A stretch of DNA of 64,000 nt from Desulfovibrio aminophilus DSM 12254 (GCF_000422565.1 NZ_KE383875.1:255742-319741); one strand, 5' to 3'. Shown: positions 24,396 through 37,683, numbered from the stretch's first letter. Translations and numbers: made by a program. Notes: a model not told the origin generated them from the sequence alone.

Positions 24396-24866
24396 TCAGA
24401 GCGCCCCTTCCAGGCGCAGCAGGAATTCCTTCATGGCCAGTCCGGCCGGATTGCTGAACCCGGTGAGGGCGCCGCGCGCGCCGAGCACCCGGTGACAGGG
24501 CAGGATCAGGGGCCAACGGTTGGCGGCCATGGCCCGCCCCACGGCTCGGGCCGCGCCGGGTCTGCCGCAGAGCCGGGCCAGCTCCCCATAGCTCACGACC
24601 ATGCCCTGGGGCGCCTCGCGGGCCAGGGTCAGCAACGCCTCGCGGGTGAACCGACTCACCCGCTCCAAGGCCAGAGGCAGCTCGGGCCAGCGCACGACCT
24701 CGCCGCCCACATAGAGCTCCAAGGCCCGACCCACGGCCCGGGCGGCCTCCGACGGCTCCGGCGTGGCCGTGAGCCCCTCGGACCAGCGCAGGCCGATCTC
24801 CGAGACCCGGCCGTCCTCCCACTCCAACGCCAGGGCCAGCGGCCCGGCGACGACACACTCAGGCAT
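24396..24866 (-). CDS. ogt: O6-alkylguanine-DNA (methylated-DNA-protein-cysteine) methyltransferase
   Basis: 156 residues from the ATG at 24866, preceded by GGGAGGACGTC. The acceptor cysteine C124 is in the signature LILPCHRVLG; the helix-turn-helix part (GMVVSYGELARLCGRPGAARAVGRAM, read across residues 88-113) and GFSNPAGLAMKEFLL at the end complete the domain. Suicide repair enzyme for O6-methylguanine. The reading frame overlaps the end of the upstream radical SAM gene by eight bases, so the two are co-translated. Confidence 0.93.
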   Translation of the reverse strand: MPECVVAGPLALALEWEDGRVSEIGLRWSEGLTATPEPSEAARAVGRALELYVGGEVVRWPELPLALERVSRFTREALLTLAREAPQGMVVSYGELARLCGRPGAARAVGRAMAANRWPLILPCHRVLGARGALTGFSNPAGLAMKEFLLRLEGAL

Positions 24867-25779
24867 GACGTCCTCCCGTTTCGCGCGTGTCGACGGCGAA
24901 GCCCCGCGCCGCCAGTCCGCCCCGGATCGCGGCCAGAACCCCGGCCTTGTCCGAGGCCCAGGCCGGGGCCAGCAGTTCGCCCGGAGCCGGGTCGGCGCAG
25001 AGCCGCTGGACCACGATGTCCGGCCGCAGCCGGTCCACGGCCTCGGCGACCCAAGCCGCGTACTCCTCCAGGGCCGGAGGCTCGTATTCCCCGGCCTCCC
25101 AGTCCTTGGCCAGCTCCGTGCCCTTGAGGACCAGGGTGTTGTGCAGCTTGATTCCGGCCACCGGCAGGGCGTTGAGGAAATCCACTCCCGCGAGGAAGGC
25201 CTCCCGGCCCTCGCCGGGCAACCCGGCCATGAGGTGGCCGCAGACCAGGAGTCCGGCCGAGGCCGCCGCCGCGGTCGCCCGGGCGAAGCAGGCCGGGTCG
25301 TGCCCCCGGTTGATGCGCGTGAGCGTGGCCGGGTCGGCGGATTGCAGGCCCAGATCCACCTGGATCCAGGGCAGTCCCAGACCGGCCAGCAGGGCGATCT
25401 TTCCGCCGTCCAGGCAGTCCGGCCGGGTGCCGACGCAGATCCCGGCCAAGCCAGGCAGGCCGCGCAATTCATCCAGGACGGCGGCCAGCCGCTCCGGCGG
25501 CCCGTAGGTGTTGGAAAAGGATTGCAGGTAGGCCAGGAAGCGATCGGCCCCGCGCGATTTGGCCAGGCGGTCGCGCCAGAGATCCCACTGGGCCCGCAGG
25601 GACAGCCCGGAGGCGGCCAGACCGGTGCCCGAGCCCCGCTCGTTGCAGAAGGAACAGCCCCGGCGCGAACGGCTCCCGTCCCGGTTGGGACAGGAGAAGC
25701 CCGCGTCCAGGGGGATCTTCCAGACCTTCCGGCCGAAAACGCGGCGCAAGGCCTCCGAAAGGGTTGGAAAACGCCGCAT
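24859..25779 (-). CDS. Radical SAM protein, YhcC/YtqA (TIGR01212-like) family
   Basis: 306 residues from the ATG at 25779. The iron-sulfur cluster motif is the long-spaced type of this family: FSCPNRDGSRSRRGCSFCNE, with the cysteine, twelve residues, then CxxC. Other family marks: CVGTRPDC, DLGLQSADPATLTRINRGH, a GHLMAGLPGE strand and KLHNTLVLKGTEL. Biological role of this family is unsettled. The ribosome site is weak (GGCGGG). Expressed with ogt, which follows with overlap. Confidence 0.9.
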   Translation of the reverse strand: MRRFPTLSEALRRVFGRKVWKIPLDAGFSCPNRDGSRSRRGCSFCNERGSGTGLAASGLSLRAQWDLWRDRLAKSRGADRFLAYLQSFSNTYGPPERLAAVLDELRGLPGLAGICVGTRPDCLDGGKIALLAGLGLPWIQVDLGLQSADPATLTRINRGHDPACFARATAAAASAGLLVCGHLMAGLPGEGREAFLAGVDFLNALPVAGIKLHNTLVLKGTELAKDWEAGEYEPPALEEYAAWVAEAVDRLRPDIVVQRLCADPAPGELLAPAWASDKAGVLAAIRGGLAARGFAVDTRETGGRHA

Positions 25780-25821
25780 GCCTGGCCCGCCTTGCGCGAT
25801 TCGTTGGCCGCGCTTGCTTGA

Positions 25822-26970
<1,149 letters not shown>

Positions 26971-26971
26971 T

Positions 26972-27811
26972 GTGAAGCTCAAGAGCATCGCAGTCATCGT
27001 CCTCACGGGCCTGTTCGTCTACCTGAGCCTGTACACCTGGAACCTCCGGACCGGGCACCTGGACCGACTCGCCGAAAACACCGGCCTGGACGCCGCGCGA
27101 CTCGTGCTCAAACCGGGCACGTGGGTGGCGGACCAGGCCGTGTCGTTCTGGCGACGCTACATCCACCTCATCGGCCTGCGCGAAGAGAACGACCGCCTGC
27201 GCGCCGAGGTGGGCCGCCTGCTCATGGACAACAACTCCCTGCGCGAACAGGCCCGGGCCGGCGCGCGCATGGAGGCCCTCCTGGGCTTCACCCCCGCGCC
27301 GGAGTGGGTGGCCGAGGGAGCCCGGGTCATCGCCCACAGGCTGGGGCCCAACGCCCTGCTGGAAACCCTGGTCCTGGACCGGGGCACGCTCCAGGGCGCG
27401 GGGCCGGACCAGCCCGCGATCACCCCCCAGGGCGTGGTGGGCCGCATCCTGCGCGCGGGCCTGGCCTCCTCCACGGTCCTGCTCCTGCACGACGTGAACA
27501 GCCGCATCGCGGTCATCGGCCAGAACCACCGCTCCGCCGGAGTGCTGGCCGGACGCGGGCCGGGCCGGGAGATGGAGCTGAAATACGTGAATCTGAACGC
27601 GCCCATCGAGCCCGGGGAACTGCTGGTGACCTCCGGACTCTCCGACTCCTTCCCCAAGGGCCTGCCCGTGGCCCGGGTGCTCAAGGTGGAGCGCTCCGAC
27701 CTGTCGCTGTTCCTGGACATCACGGCCGAGCCGCTCATGGACTTCGAGGCCCTGGAAGAAGTTCTGGTCCTGCGGCGGCGGGACGCCCCGGCCGTCGGCG
27801 GGGAGAGCTGA
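26972..27811 (+). CDS. mreC: Rod-shape-determining protein MreC
   Basis: 279 residues from a GTG at 26972, one base after the mreB stop. One N-terminal membrane helix (about 5-22), a coiled coil (about 65-95, LREENDRLRAEVGRLLMDN), then the periplasmic beta-barrel domain with GVVGRILRAGLASSTVLLLHD (spanning about 150-170). Bridges MreB filaments and the periplasmic synthases. Last residues are charged and variable, as usual. Confidence 0.95.
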   Translation: MKLKSIAVIVLTGLFVYLSLYTWNLRTGHLDRLAENTGLDAARLVLKPGTWVADQAVSFWRRYIHLIGLREENDRLRAEVGRLLMDNNSLREQARAGARMEALLGFTPAPEWVAEGARVIAHRLGPNALLETLVLDRGTLQGAGPDQPAITPQGVVGRILRAGLASSTVLLLHDVNSRIAVIGQNHRSAGVLAGRGPGREMELKYVNLNAPIEPGELLVTSGLSDSFPKGLPVARVLKVERSDLSLFLDITAEPLMDFEALEEVLVLRRRDAPAVGGES

Positions 27812-27812
27812 C

Positions 27813-28280
27813 ATGCTGCGCGCCCTCTGGTGGGCGGGCTTCGCGGCGGTCGGAATCTGGGCCGAGGCCTTCGTGCCCGGCGTGGACTTCCTGGCCCCCG
27901 GGCTGGTCTTCAGCCTCCAGACCGAGGGGCGGGCCCGGGCCCTGACCCTGGCCCTGGCCTGGGTGCTCCTGCAGGAAGGCATGGGCAGCCAGCACTTCGG
28001 TGCCTCGGTGATCTGGTACTGGGCCCTCTACCTCCTCGTCAGCCTGGGCCACGACTACTTCCAGCCCAGGAGCCTTCCGTTCATGACCCTTCTGGGGCTC
28101 GTCATGGGCCTGCTGCATTTCCTCCAGACCTACGCCATGGCCACCCTCTCGGTGAAGGGCGTGCCCCTGGACCGGGTGGCCTGGGAATCCCTGATCCAGG
28201 TCCTGACCTTCCCGGTGGTCTGGTTTTTCGTGGACAGGTTCTATCCCGCGCGACTGAGGGACGATGGCCAACCTGTATGA
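27813..28280 (+). CDS. mreD: Rod-shape-determining membrane protein MreD
   Basis: 155 residues, ATG one base after the mreC stop. Five to six hydrophobic helices with little conserved sequence, as typical of MreD; identification rests on size, topology and position between mreC and PBP2. Overlaps the next gene by 17 bases, indicating coupled translation. A conserved-looking EAFVPGVDFLAPGLVFS segment lies in the first third. Confidence 0.88.
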   Translation: MLRALWWAGFAAVGIWAEAFVPGVDFLAPGLVFSLQTEGRARALTLALAWVLLQEGMGSQHFGASVIWYWALYLLVSLGHDYFQPRSLPFMTLLGLVMGLLHFLQTYAMATLSVKGVPLDRVAWESLIQVLTFPVVWFFVDRFYPARLRDDGQPV

Positions 28281-30099
28281 CTCCCGCGAGCAGCAGCCGC
28301 CCCGTTCCGGGCTGCTTCTGCTCCAGGCCTGCATCCTCGGGCTCTTCTGCGTCTTCGCCCTGCGTCTCTGGTACCTTCAGGTGCACAAGGGCGAGGAGTA
28401 CGCCGAGAAGGCCAAGGAGAACCAACTGCGCCAGGAGCCGGTGTTCGCCCCGCGCGGGCTGGTCCTGGACCGGGGCGGAACCATGGTGGCCGTCAACGAG
28501 CCGGCCTACGCCCTGGGCCTCGTGCGCGAGGACGTGAAGAACCTGGACGCCACCCTGGCCGAGATCTCGCACCTCACCGGCACGCCCCTGGACAAGCTCC
28601 AGGAGGCCTACCGCCGGGGCCGCAAGCGGGTGAAGCCCTTCGAACCCATGCTCATCGTGCCGGACCTGGACTTCGAGCAGGTGGCCTCCGTGGAGGCCAA
28701 CCACCTGCGCTGGCCCGGGTTGGAGATCGTGGTCCGCTCCCGGCGCTACTACAAATTCGGCCATCTTCTGGCGCACGTGCTCGGCTACGTGGGCGACGCC
28801 AGCGAGGACGACCTGGAGAAGGACTCCAGCCTGGCCCTGGGCGACTACGTGGGCAAGAACGGCCTGGAACAGATGCTCGAGCGACGGCTGCGCGGGACCA
28901 AGGGCGTGCGCCAGATGGAGGTGGACGCCACGGGTCGGCGACTCTCCGAGGCCCTGCTCAAGAAGCCCAAGTCCGGCGAGGACATCGTCCTGTCCGTGGA
29001 CCTTGGGCTGCAGGCCACCATCGCCCGCCAGCTCGAGGGCAAGGCGGGCAGCGTGGTGGTCATGGACCCGGACACCGGCGAACTCCTGGCCCTGGTCAGT
29101 TCGCCGTCCTTCGACTCCAACGCCTTCACCGCCGGGCTGACTCCGGAGCAATGGAAAGGCCTGCGCGACGACCCCATGCACCCCCTGCAGAACCGGGCCA
29201 CCCAGAGCGTCTATCCCCCGGGTTCGGTGTTCAAGCTGGTCATGGCCGGAGCCGGTTTCATGGCGAACATGCTCGACCCGCGCGAAACCGCCTTCTGCCA
29301 GGGGTCGCTGGCCCTGGGCAGCCACGTGTTCCGCTGCTGGCGCAAGGGGGGGCACGGTTCCGTGGACCTGGAACAGGCCCTGGTCCAGTCCTGCGACGTG
29401 TATTTCTACAAGCTCGGCATGAAACTCGGCGTGGACCGCATCAGCGAGTTCTCCTTCGCCGCCGGGTTCGGCAAGCCCACGGGCATCGACCTGCCCCACG
29501 AAAAAGGCGGCAACATCCCCACCAAGGAATGGAAGCTCAAACGCTTCGGCCAGAAATGGACCAAGGGCGAGGATCTGAACTTCTCCATCGGCCAGGGCTA
29601 CACCCAGGTCTCGCCCCTGCAGGTGGCCCGCTACATCTCCGCGCTCATCAACGGCGGCCGCCTGCTCAAGCCGAACCTGATCCACGGCGATCCGCCCGTG
29701 CTCCAAGGCCGCCTGCCGCTCACGGAGGCCCAGCGGCTGTTCATCAAGAAGGCCATGGTGGCCACGGTGGAGGACCCCCGCGGCACCTGCCGCCGAGTCC
29801 AGACCCCCGGGGTCACGGCCGGGGCCAAGACCGGCACGGCCCAGGTGGTGCGCCTCACCGACGAACTCAAGGCCATGCCCGAGGACAAGATTCCCTACCA
29901 GATGCGCGACCACGCCTGGATGGCGGGCTTCGCCGAACGGGGCGACCGCCGCGTGGTGGTGGTGGCCATGGTCGAGCACGGCCTGCACGGCGGATCGGGC
30001 GCGGGCCCCTCGGTGAAGACCGTCTTCGACTACGTCTTCCTGGGCAAGGGGCTGGGCCCGGTGCCCGAGGCCCCCGAACCTCCGGAAAACAACGAATAG
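28264..30099 (+). CDS. mrdA: Penicillin-binding protein 2 (elongation transpeptidase)
   Basis: 611 residues. One membrane anchor near residue 20, a dimerisation domain, then the transpeptidase with the three active-site motifs: SVFK (nucleophile S321, in YPPGSVFKL), SCD (residues in VQSCDVYFY) and KTGTAQ near 520. Monofunctional class B enzyme that crosslinks side-wall peptidoglycan with RodA. Start overlaps the end of mreD by 17 bases. Confidence 0.97.
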   Translation: MANLYDSREQQPPRSGLLLLQACILGLFCVFALRLWYLQVHKGEEYAEKAKENQLRQEPVFAPRGLVLDRGGTMVAVNEPAYALGLVREDVKNLDATLAEISHLTGTPLDKLQEAYRRGRKRVKPFEPMLIVPDLDFEQVASVEANHLRWPGLEIVVRSRRYYKFGHLLAHVLGYVGDASEDDLEKDSSLALGDYVGKNGLEQMLERRLRGTKGVRQMEVDATGRRLSEALLKKPKSGEDIVLSVDLGLQATIARQLEGKAGSVVVMDPDTGELLALVSSPSFDSNAFTAGLTPEQWKGLRDDPMHPLQNRATQSVYPPGSVFKLVMAGAGFMANMLDPRETAFCQGSLALGSHVFRCWRKGGHGSVDLEQALVQSCDVYFYKLGMKLGVDRISEFSFAAGFGKPTGIDLPHEKGGNIPTKEWKLKRFGQKWTKGEDLNFSIGQGYTQVSPLQVARYISALINGGRLLKPNLIHGDPPVLQGRLPLTEAQRLFIKKAMVATVEDPRGTCRRVQTPGVTAGAKTGTAQVVRLTDELKAMPEDKIPYQMRDHAWMAGFAERGDRRVVVVAMVEHGLHGGSGAGPSVKTVFDYVFLGKGLGPVPEAPEPPENNE

Positions 30100-30109
30100 G
30101 GAGCCGCCC

Positions 30110-31225
30110 ATGTCCCCCATCGACAGACGCCTGCTCTTCCACGTCAACTGGCCCCTGCTGGGCCTGACCCTGCTGCTCTTCCTCTGCGGGGTCATGAATC
30201 TTTACTCGGCCAGCGGCTTTCGCCTGGGCGAGGGCATGAGCGTGGACACCTTTTATCAGAAGCAGCTCATCTGGGGGCTCATGGGTCTGTGCGGCATGAT
30301 CAGCATGACCTTCTTCGACTACAAGCACCTGCGGGCGGCGGCCTGGCCCCTGTTCTGGGTCACGGTGGCGCTACTCGCCGCCGTGCCCTTCGCGGGAAAA
30401 ACCATTTACGGCGCGCGGCGCTGGCTGGACCTGGGCTTCATGAGCTTCCAGCCCAGCGAACTGGCCAAGATCTGCATCCTGATCATCGGCGCGCGCATCC
30501 TCTCCCTGGAAAAGGAGCGCCTGGGCTTTTTCAAACTCTTCTGCATCCTGGCCGTCGGCTTGGTGCCCGCGGGCATGGTCATCCTCCAGCCGGACCTGGG
30601 CTCGGGCTTGTCCATCCTCATGCTCCTGGGCGGCCTGATCCTCTACCGGGGCCTCACTCCCCGGGTCTTCAAGACCGCCCTGATCGCCATTCCGAGCCTG
30701 CTGCCCCTGGCCTGGTTCGGCCTGCACGACTACCAAAAGCGGCGCATCCTCTCCTTCCTGGACCCGGCCACCGATCCCCTGGGCGCGGGCTACCACATCA
30801 TCCAGTCGGAAATCGCCATCGGCTCGGGCCAGTTCTGGGGCAAGGGTTTCCTGGCCGGAACCCAAAGCCAGCTCCGCTTCCTGCCGGAAAAGCACACCGA
30901 CTTCGCGGTGGCCGTGTTCGGCGAGGAATGGGGCTTCCTGGGCATGATGCTCCTGCTGACGACCTTCTGCGTCTTCCTCTACCAACTGGTGATCATCGCC
31001 AGGGATCCTCGGGATCTCTTCGGCAGCTACCTGGCCGCGGGAATCTTCTTCTATTTCTTCTGGCAAATCCTCATAAACATGGGTATGGTTCTGGGGCTCA
31101 TGCCCGTGGTGGGCATACCCCTGCCGTTCATCAGCTACGGGGGCAGCGCCACCCTGGTGAACTTCTGTCTCATCGGCCTCGCGCTCAACGTGTCCATGCG
31201 CCGCTTCCTGTTCAAACAGGGTTAG
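30110..31225 (+). CDS. rodA: SEDS peptidoglycan polymerase RodA
   Basis: 371 residues, about ten membrane helices. SEDS signatures: GARRWLDLGFMSFQPSELAK (residues about 100-119, motif split by helix end), LQPDLGSGL, a long periplasmic loop with ILSFLDPATDPLGAGYH, and LPFISYGGSATLVN near the end. Polymerises lipid II in partnership with PBP2. Only ten bases separate it from mrdA. Confidence 0.96.
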   Translation: MSPIDRRLLFHVNWPLLGLTLLLFLCGVMNLYSASGFRLGEGMSVDTFYQKQLIWGLMGLCGMISMTFFDYKHLRAAAWPLFWVTVALLAAVPFAGKTIYGARRWLDLGFMSFQPSELAKICILIIGARILSLEKERLGFFKLFCILAVGLVPAGMVILQPDLGSGLSILMLLGGLILYRGLTPRVFKTALIAIPSLLPLAWFGLHDYQKRRILSFLDPATDPLGAGYHIIQSEIAIGSGQFWGKGFLAGTQSQLRFLPEKHTDFAVAVFGEEWGFLGMMLLLTTFCVFLYQLVIIARDPRDLFGSYLAAGIFFYFFWQILINMGMVLGLMPVVGIPLPFISYGGSATLVNFCLIGLALNVSMRRFLFKQG

Positions 31226-31231
31226 GGGCGG

Positions 31232-31250
31232 AGGGCCGCCGCGGGGCCCT
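31232..31250 (+). terminator. Weak hairpin after rodA
   Basis: AGGGCC (31232-31237) pairs with GGCCCT (31245-31250) over a seven-base loop, followed by GTCCGTCTCTTTCC. Six pairs and a pyrimidine-rich rather than pure T tail suggest partial termination before the bactofilin gene. Confidence 0.35.
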
Positions 31251-31286
31251 GTCCGTCTCTTTCCAGCATTGAGGAGCGAGGCATCC

Positions 31287-31661
31287 ATGGCCAAGGACGA
31301 AATCAACGCCTTTCTGGGCGCCGGAACCAGCTACCACGGCAAGCTCCATTTTCACGGGGCGGTGCGCATCGACGGCAACTTCCAGGGCGAGGTCGAATCC
31401 GACGGCACCCTGGTCATCGGCCAGGAGGCCGTGGTCGAGGGCACCCTCCGGGTTGGTCAGCTCGTGCTTTCCGGCAACCTGCGCGGCGAGGTGGAGGCCG
31501 GGGGCCGGGTGGTCCTGCACAAGACCGCCAACCTCCAGGGGGACATCAGAACACCTGTCCTCGTGGTCGAGGAGGGCGCGATTCTGGAGGGCCGACTGGC
31601 CATGTCCCGTCCCGGAGAAGTCGCGGACGCCGTCGGAACCGCCGACGGGAACTTGTTCTAA
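31287..31661 (+). CDS. Bactofilin cytoskeletal protein
   Basis: 124 residues from the ATG at 31287 (GAGGAGCGAGG upstream). The body is the repetitive right-handed beta-helix of bactofilins, with recurring GxxxGxV/L steps: FLGAGTSYHGKLHFHGAVRI, IDGNFQGEVES, GTLRVGQLVLSGNLRGEVEA. Polymerises without nucleotide and often works with cell-wall enzymes, which suits its place after rodA. No terminator is evident between it and the atp promoter. Confidence 0.93.
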   Translation: MAKDEINAFLGAGTSYHGKLHFHGAVRIDGNFQGEVESDGTLVIGQEAVVEGTLRVGQLVLSGNLRGEVEAGGRVVLHKTANLQGDIRTPVLVVEEGAILEGRLAMSRPGEVADAVGTADGNLF

Positions 31662-31728
31662 TCGGCACAAGCGGCCGGAGGTCGTGATCCAGCGGCCTGA
31701 AAGCTCCCGCTTTTCCGGCAAAAAGGCT

Positions 31729-31757
31729 TTGACACACCGGCTGAAATTGGATAAAGG
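31729..31757 (+). promoter_or_regulatory. Sigma-70-type promoter for the ATP synthase operon
   Basis: TTGACA (31729-31734), 17-base spacer, TAAAGG (31752-31757), 46 bases before the b' start codon. The -35 is a perfect match and the -10 moderate. It would give the atp genes a start independent of the cell-shape operon upstream. The 141-base gap 31662-31802 has no other visible element. Confidence 0.55.
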
Positions 31758-31802
31758 GCCTGTGACTTTGTCTCAAAATTCACAATTTCCTTGGGGGCGG
31801 GT

Positions 31803-32225
31803 ATGATTGATCTGGACTTTTCCTTTTTCATTCAGCTTGTGAATTTCATCATCACCCTGCTGGTTCTGAACATCCTTCTCTTCGGCCCCATCCGCGCCAT
31901 CATCAAGAAGCGTGGCGAACTGATGGCCGAAAAGCTGGGCAAGGTGGAGCAGTTCACCACCCAGGCCGATGGCAAGCTGCGTGACTACCAGGCCGCCCTG
32001 ACCGGCGCCCGCAAGGACGCGGTGGACATCCGCAACGGTCTCAAGGCCGAAGGCGTCAAGGAGGAGCAGGGCATTCTGGCCACAGCGGGCCAGGAAGCCG
32101 CGTCCACCCTGAAGGCCGCGCGCGCCGACATCTCGGGCCAGGCCCGGGACGCCCTGGCGCAGCTCAAGAAGGACGTGGAAAAATACGCCCAGAAGGCCAC
32201 GGAAAAGATCCTGGGTCGGGCGTAG
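31803..32225 (+). CDS. atpF': ATP synthase Fo subunit b'
   Basis: 140 residues from the ATG at 31803 (GGGGGCGGGT upstream). A single N-terminal membrane helix (FFIQLVNFIITLLVLNILLF) is followed by a long charged helix, the peripheral-stalk pattern. Shorter than the second b-type gene and lacking a signal-like leader, so it is the b' form that pairs with b as a heterodimer. First gene of the operon; subunits a and c are not here. Confidence 0.9.
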   Translation: MIDLDFSFFIQLVNFIITLLVLNILLFGPIRAIIKKRGELMAEKLGKVEQFTTQADGKLRDYQAALTGARKDAVDIRNGLKAEGVKEEQGILATAGQEAASTLKAARADISGQARDALAQLKKDVEKYAQKATEKILGRA

Positions 32226-32243
32226 AGGGAAGGAGGAGAGGGC

Positions 32244-32813
32244 TTGAAACGTTTCATCAACACGTGCGCGGCGGTCCTGTTCGTCCTGGCGCTGGCCGGT
32301 CTGGCCCATGCCTCCGGCGACGCGGGCGAACACGGTCTGCCCTGGGGCAACTACCTGCTGAGGGTCGTCAACTTCGCGATCTTCGTGGGAATCATCTGGT
32401 ATCTGGCCGGCAAGAAGATCGCCTCCTTCTTCGGTGGTCGCCGCAACCAGATCAAGAAGGATCTGGATGATCTCGAGGTGCGCCAGAACGAGGCCGCCAA
32501 GCGCCTCAAGGATGTGGAGCAGAGCATCGCCAACCTGGACGCCGAGCGCAAGGCCCTGCTGGACGAGGCGCGGGCCCAGGGCGAGGCCCTGAAGGCCGCG
32601 ATCATCGAAAAGGCGAAGAAGGACGCCGAGCAGATCAAGGCCCAGGCCCGCATGTCCTCCGAGAATGAGTCCAAGGCCGCCGTGGACGCCCTGCGCGCCC
32701 AGATGGCCGACCTCATCGTGGAGGCCGCCACCAAGATCGTGAGCGAGAAGCTTTCGGCCCAGGACCACGAGCGCCTCGTGGACGAATACTTAACAAAGGT
32801 GGTGCTCAATTGA
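32244..32813 (+). CDS. atpF: ATP synthase Fo subunit b, with N-terminal leader
   Basis: 189 residues from a TTG at 32244, backed by AAGGAGGAGAGGG. A signal-peptide-like leader (RFINTCAAVLFVLALAGLAHA) precedes the usual membrane helix (VNFAIFVGIIWYLAG), then a 120-residue charged coiled coil ending YLTKVVLN. Leaders like this are known on b subunits of some deltaproteobacteria. The stop overlaps the next start (TTGA). Confidence 0.92.
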   Translation: MKRFINTCAAVLFVLALAGLAHASGDAGEHGLPWGNYLLRVVNFAIFVGIIWYLAGKKIASFFGGRRNQIKKDLDDLEVRQNEAAKRLKDVEQSIANLDAERKALLDEARAQGEALKAAIIEKAKKDAEQIKAQARMSSENESKAAVDALRAQMADLIVEAATKIVSEKLSAQDHERLVDEYLTKVVLN

Positions 32814-33361
32814 GCGGGAACATCGTAGCGCGCCGCTACGCCAAGGCCCTCTTCGCCTTTGGCGAGAAACAGGGCGCGGCCGAGCTTCAGGCGTACGGCG
32901 AGGAGCTGTCGCGACTGGCTGAGGTTCTGGGGGGATCGCCCGAGGTCATGCGCTTCTTCAAGAGCCCGGTGTTCAACCGGGACGAGAAGAAAGGCGTGCT
33001 GGGCAAGGTCCTGGAGGCGGCGGCCGTGCGCCCCGCCATGAAGAACTTCTGCGACCTGTTGGCCGACAAGAACAGGTTGCCCTTCCTTCCCGACATCGCG
33101 GGAGCCTTCGGAAAGCTGCTGGACGCCGTGAACGGCGTGGTGCGCGGCCGTCTGGTCACGGCCGTGGAGCTGCCCGAGGCCCGGCGGACCGATATCAAGA
33201 ACAAGCTGGAGAAGCAGGCCGGAAAGCAGCTTGAGCTGGACTACGCCGTGGAACCGGGCATCCTCGGCGGGATCGTGCTCAAGGTCGGGGACAAGGTTCT
33301 CGACGCCAGCCTGCGGGCGCAGCTGGACATTTTGAAAGAAACCATCAAGAGGGGTGAGTAG
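32810..33361 (+). CDS. atpH: ATP synthase F1 subunit delta
   Basis: 183 residues from a TTG at 32810 that overlaps the atpF stop, a coupling typical of this operon. N-terminal helical bundle ([17 protein letters not shown]), C-terminal part with [22 protein letters not shown] and the final [11 protein letters not shown] helix, both standard for the delta/OSCP family. Links the peripheral stalk to the alpha/beta head. Confidence 0.95.
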   Translation: MSGNIVARRYAKALFAFGEKQGAAELQAYGEELSRLAEVLGGSPEVMRFFKSPVFNRDEKKGVLGKVLEAAAVRPAMKNFCDLLADKNRLPFLPDIAGAFGKLLDAVNGVVRGRLVTAVELPEARRTDIKNKLEKQAGKQLELDYAVEPGILGGIVLKVGDKVLDASLRAQLDILKETIKRGE

Positions 33362-33365
33362 GGCC

Positions 33366-34874
<1,509 letters not shown>

Positions 34875-34893
34875 CGCGGCGGGGGGATAGGCG

Positions 34894-35775
34894 ATGGCAT
34901 CTCTGAGAGACGTCAAGAGCAAGATCACCGGCGTCAAGAAGACGAAACAGATCACCAAGGCCATGAACATGGTGGCCTCGGCCAAGATGCGCAATGCGCA
35001 GGCGCGCATTGAACGCTTCCGGCCCTACGCCGCCAAGTTCTATGAAATGCTCGGTGATCTGGCTTCGGGCGCCGACGGGAGCGTACATCCTCTGCTGGAG
35101 GTCCGCGAAGAGGTCAAGACCGTGGGCATCGTCCTGGTCACCTCGGATCGCGGCCTGTGCGGCAGCTTCAACACCAACCTCATCAAGATGGCCACCAAGC
35201 TGGCCGCCGAGAAGAAGGCCGCCGGACAGTCGGTGAAGTTCTACTGCGTGGGCAAGAAGGGCCGCGACGCGGTCCGCAAGCTGGAGTACGAAATCGGCCT
35301 TCAGTACCCCGACGCCATGAACTCCTTCGACTTCACCCTGGCCAACGAGATCGGCATGGAGCTCATCGCCAGCTACTTGGCCGGCGATCTGGACGAAGTG
35401 CATCTGATCTACGGCGAGTTCGTGAGCATGGCCCGCCAGCCTGCCGTGACCTTGGACATCCTGCCCATCGTCTCGCATGCGGCCGAGGGCGAGGAAGCCC
35501 CGGCCGAGGCCAAGGCCGAGTATCTGTACGAGCCGTCGGTGGAAGGCCTGCTGGCCGAACTGCTGCCCCGTTTCATCAAGGTGCAGTTGTATCGCGGCAT
35601 CCTGGACACTTCCGCAAGCGAGCACGCCGCGCGCATGGCGGCCATGGACAATGCAACCAAGGCCTGCGACGACCTGACCAAGGCCTTGACACTGCTCTAT
35701 AACAAGACCCGTCAGACTTCGATCACCAGGGAGCTGATGGACATCGTCGGCGGCGCTGAGGCGCTGAAAGGGTAA
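34894..35775 (+). CDS. atpG: ATP synthase F1 subunit gamma
   Basis: 293 residues. N-terminal SLRDVKSKITGVKKTKQIT helix, the ITSDRGLCG-type motif LVTSDRGLCGSFNTN, and the C-terminal helix RQTSITRELMDIVGGAEAL, which form the rotor shaft. An extra acidic/alanine stretch at about 203-212 (EGEEAPAEAKAE) is a mild insertion in the middle domain. Start 20 bases after atpA. Confidence 0.97.
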   Translation: MASLRDVKSKITGVKKTKQITKAMNMVASAKMRNAQARIERFRPYAAKFYEMLGDLASGADGSVHPLLEVREEVKTVGIVLVTSDRGLCGSFNTNLIKMATKLAAEKKAAGQSVKFYCVGKKGRDAVRKLEYEIGLQYPDAMNSFDFTLANEIGMELIASYLAGDLDEVHLIYGEFVSMARQPAVTLDILPIVSHAAEGEEAPAEAKAEYLYEPSVEGLLAELLPRFIKVQLYRGILDTSASEHAARMAAMDNATKACDDLTKALTLLYNKTRQTSITRELMDIVGGAEALKG

Positions 35776-35787
35776 AAGGGGGCCTAA

Positions 35788-37191
<1,404 letters not shown>

Positions 37192-37200
37192 GATAGGGAC

Positions 37201-37623
37201 ATGGCCAAAAAGCTGCTGCTCGAAATCGTCACGCCCGACCGCAAGGTCCTCTCCCAGGAAGTGGAGTATGTGGGCGCGCCCGGCGCGCTCGGCGAGTTCG
37301 GCGTGTTGCCGAGCCACATCCCCTTCCTGTCGGCTCTGGGCATCGGAAACCTCTACTTCAAGGATTCCGGGAAGGCGCACTACGTCTTCGTGGCCGGCGG
37401 CTTCTGCGAGGTGAGCGGGGACAAGGTCACCGTGCTCGCCGAGGTGGCCGAGACCGCTGCCGAGATCGACATCGAGCGCGCCCGCCGGGCTCAGGAACGG
37501 GCTCAGGCGCGGCTCGCCCAGCAACAGGAAAAGATCAACAACGCCCGGGCCCAGGCCGCTCTGCGCAAGGCTCTGGCCCGCATCAGCTGCTCCGAGTCGG
37601 CACGCCGAGCCGGAACCTGCTGA
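37201..37623 (+). CDS. atpC: ATP synthase F1 subunit epsilon
   Basis: 140 residues. N-terminal beta-sandwich ([37 protein letters not shown]) and C-terminal two-helix hairpin ([19 protein letters not shown]). The last 10 residues with two cysteines ([12 protein letters not shown]) are unusual but unlikely to matter. Last gene before the operon terminator. Confidence 0.96.
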   Translation: MAKKLLLEIVTPDRKVLSQEVEYVGAPGALGEFGVLPSHIPFLSALGIGNLYFKDSGKAHYVFVAGGFCEVSGDKVTVLAEVAETAAEIDIERARRAQERAQARLAQQQEKINNARAQAALRKALARISCSESARRAGTC

Positions 37624-37645
37624 GAACGTTGATCTCCACGCCTTG

Positions 37646-37683
37646 AAAAAGACAGGCCGGCGAAAGCCGGCCTGTCTTTTTTT
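37646..37683. terminator. Strong bidirectional terminator between atpC and tatD
   Basis: GACAGGCCGGC-GAAA-GCCGGCCTGTC, an 11-bp perfect stem with a GAAA tetraloop, flanked by AAAAA on the left and seven T on the right. It lies 22 bases after the atpC stop and serves the convergent tatD gene from the other side. Confidence 0.95.
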
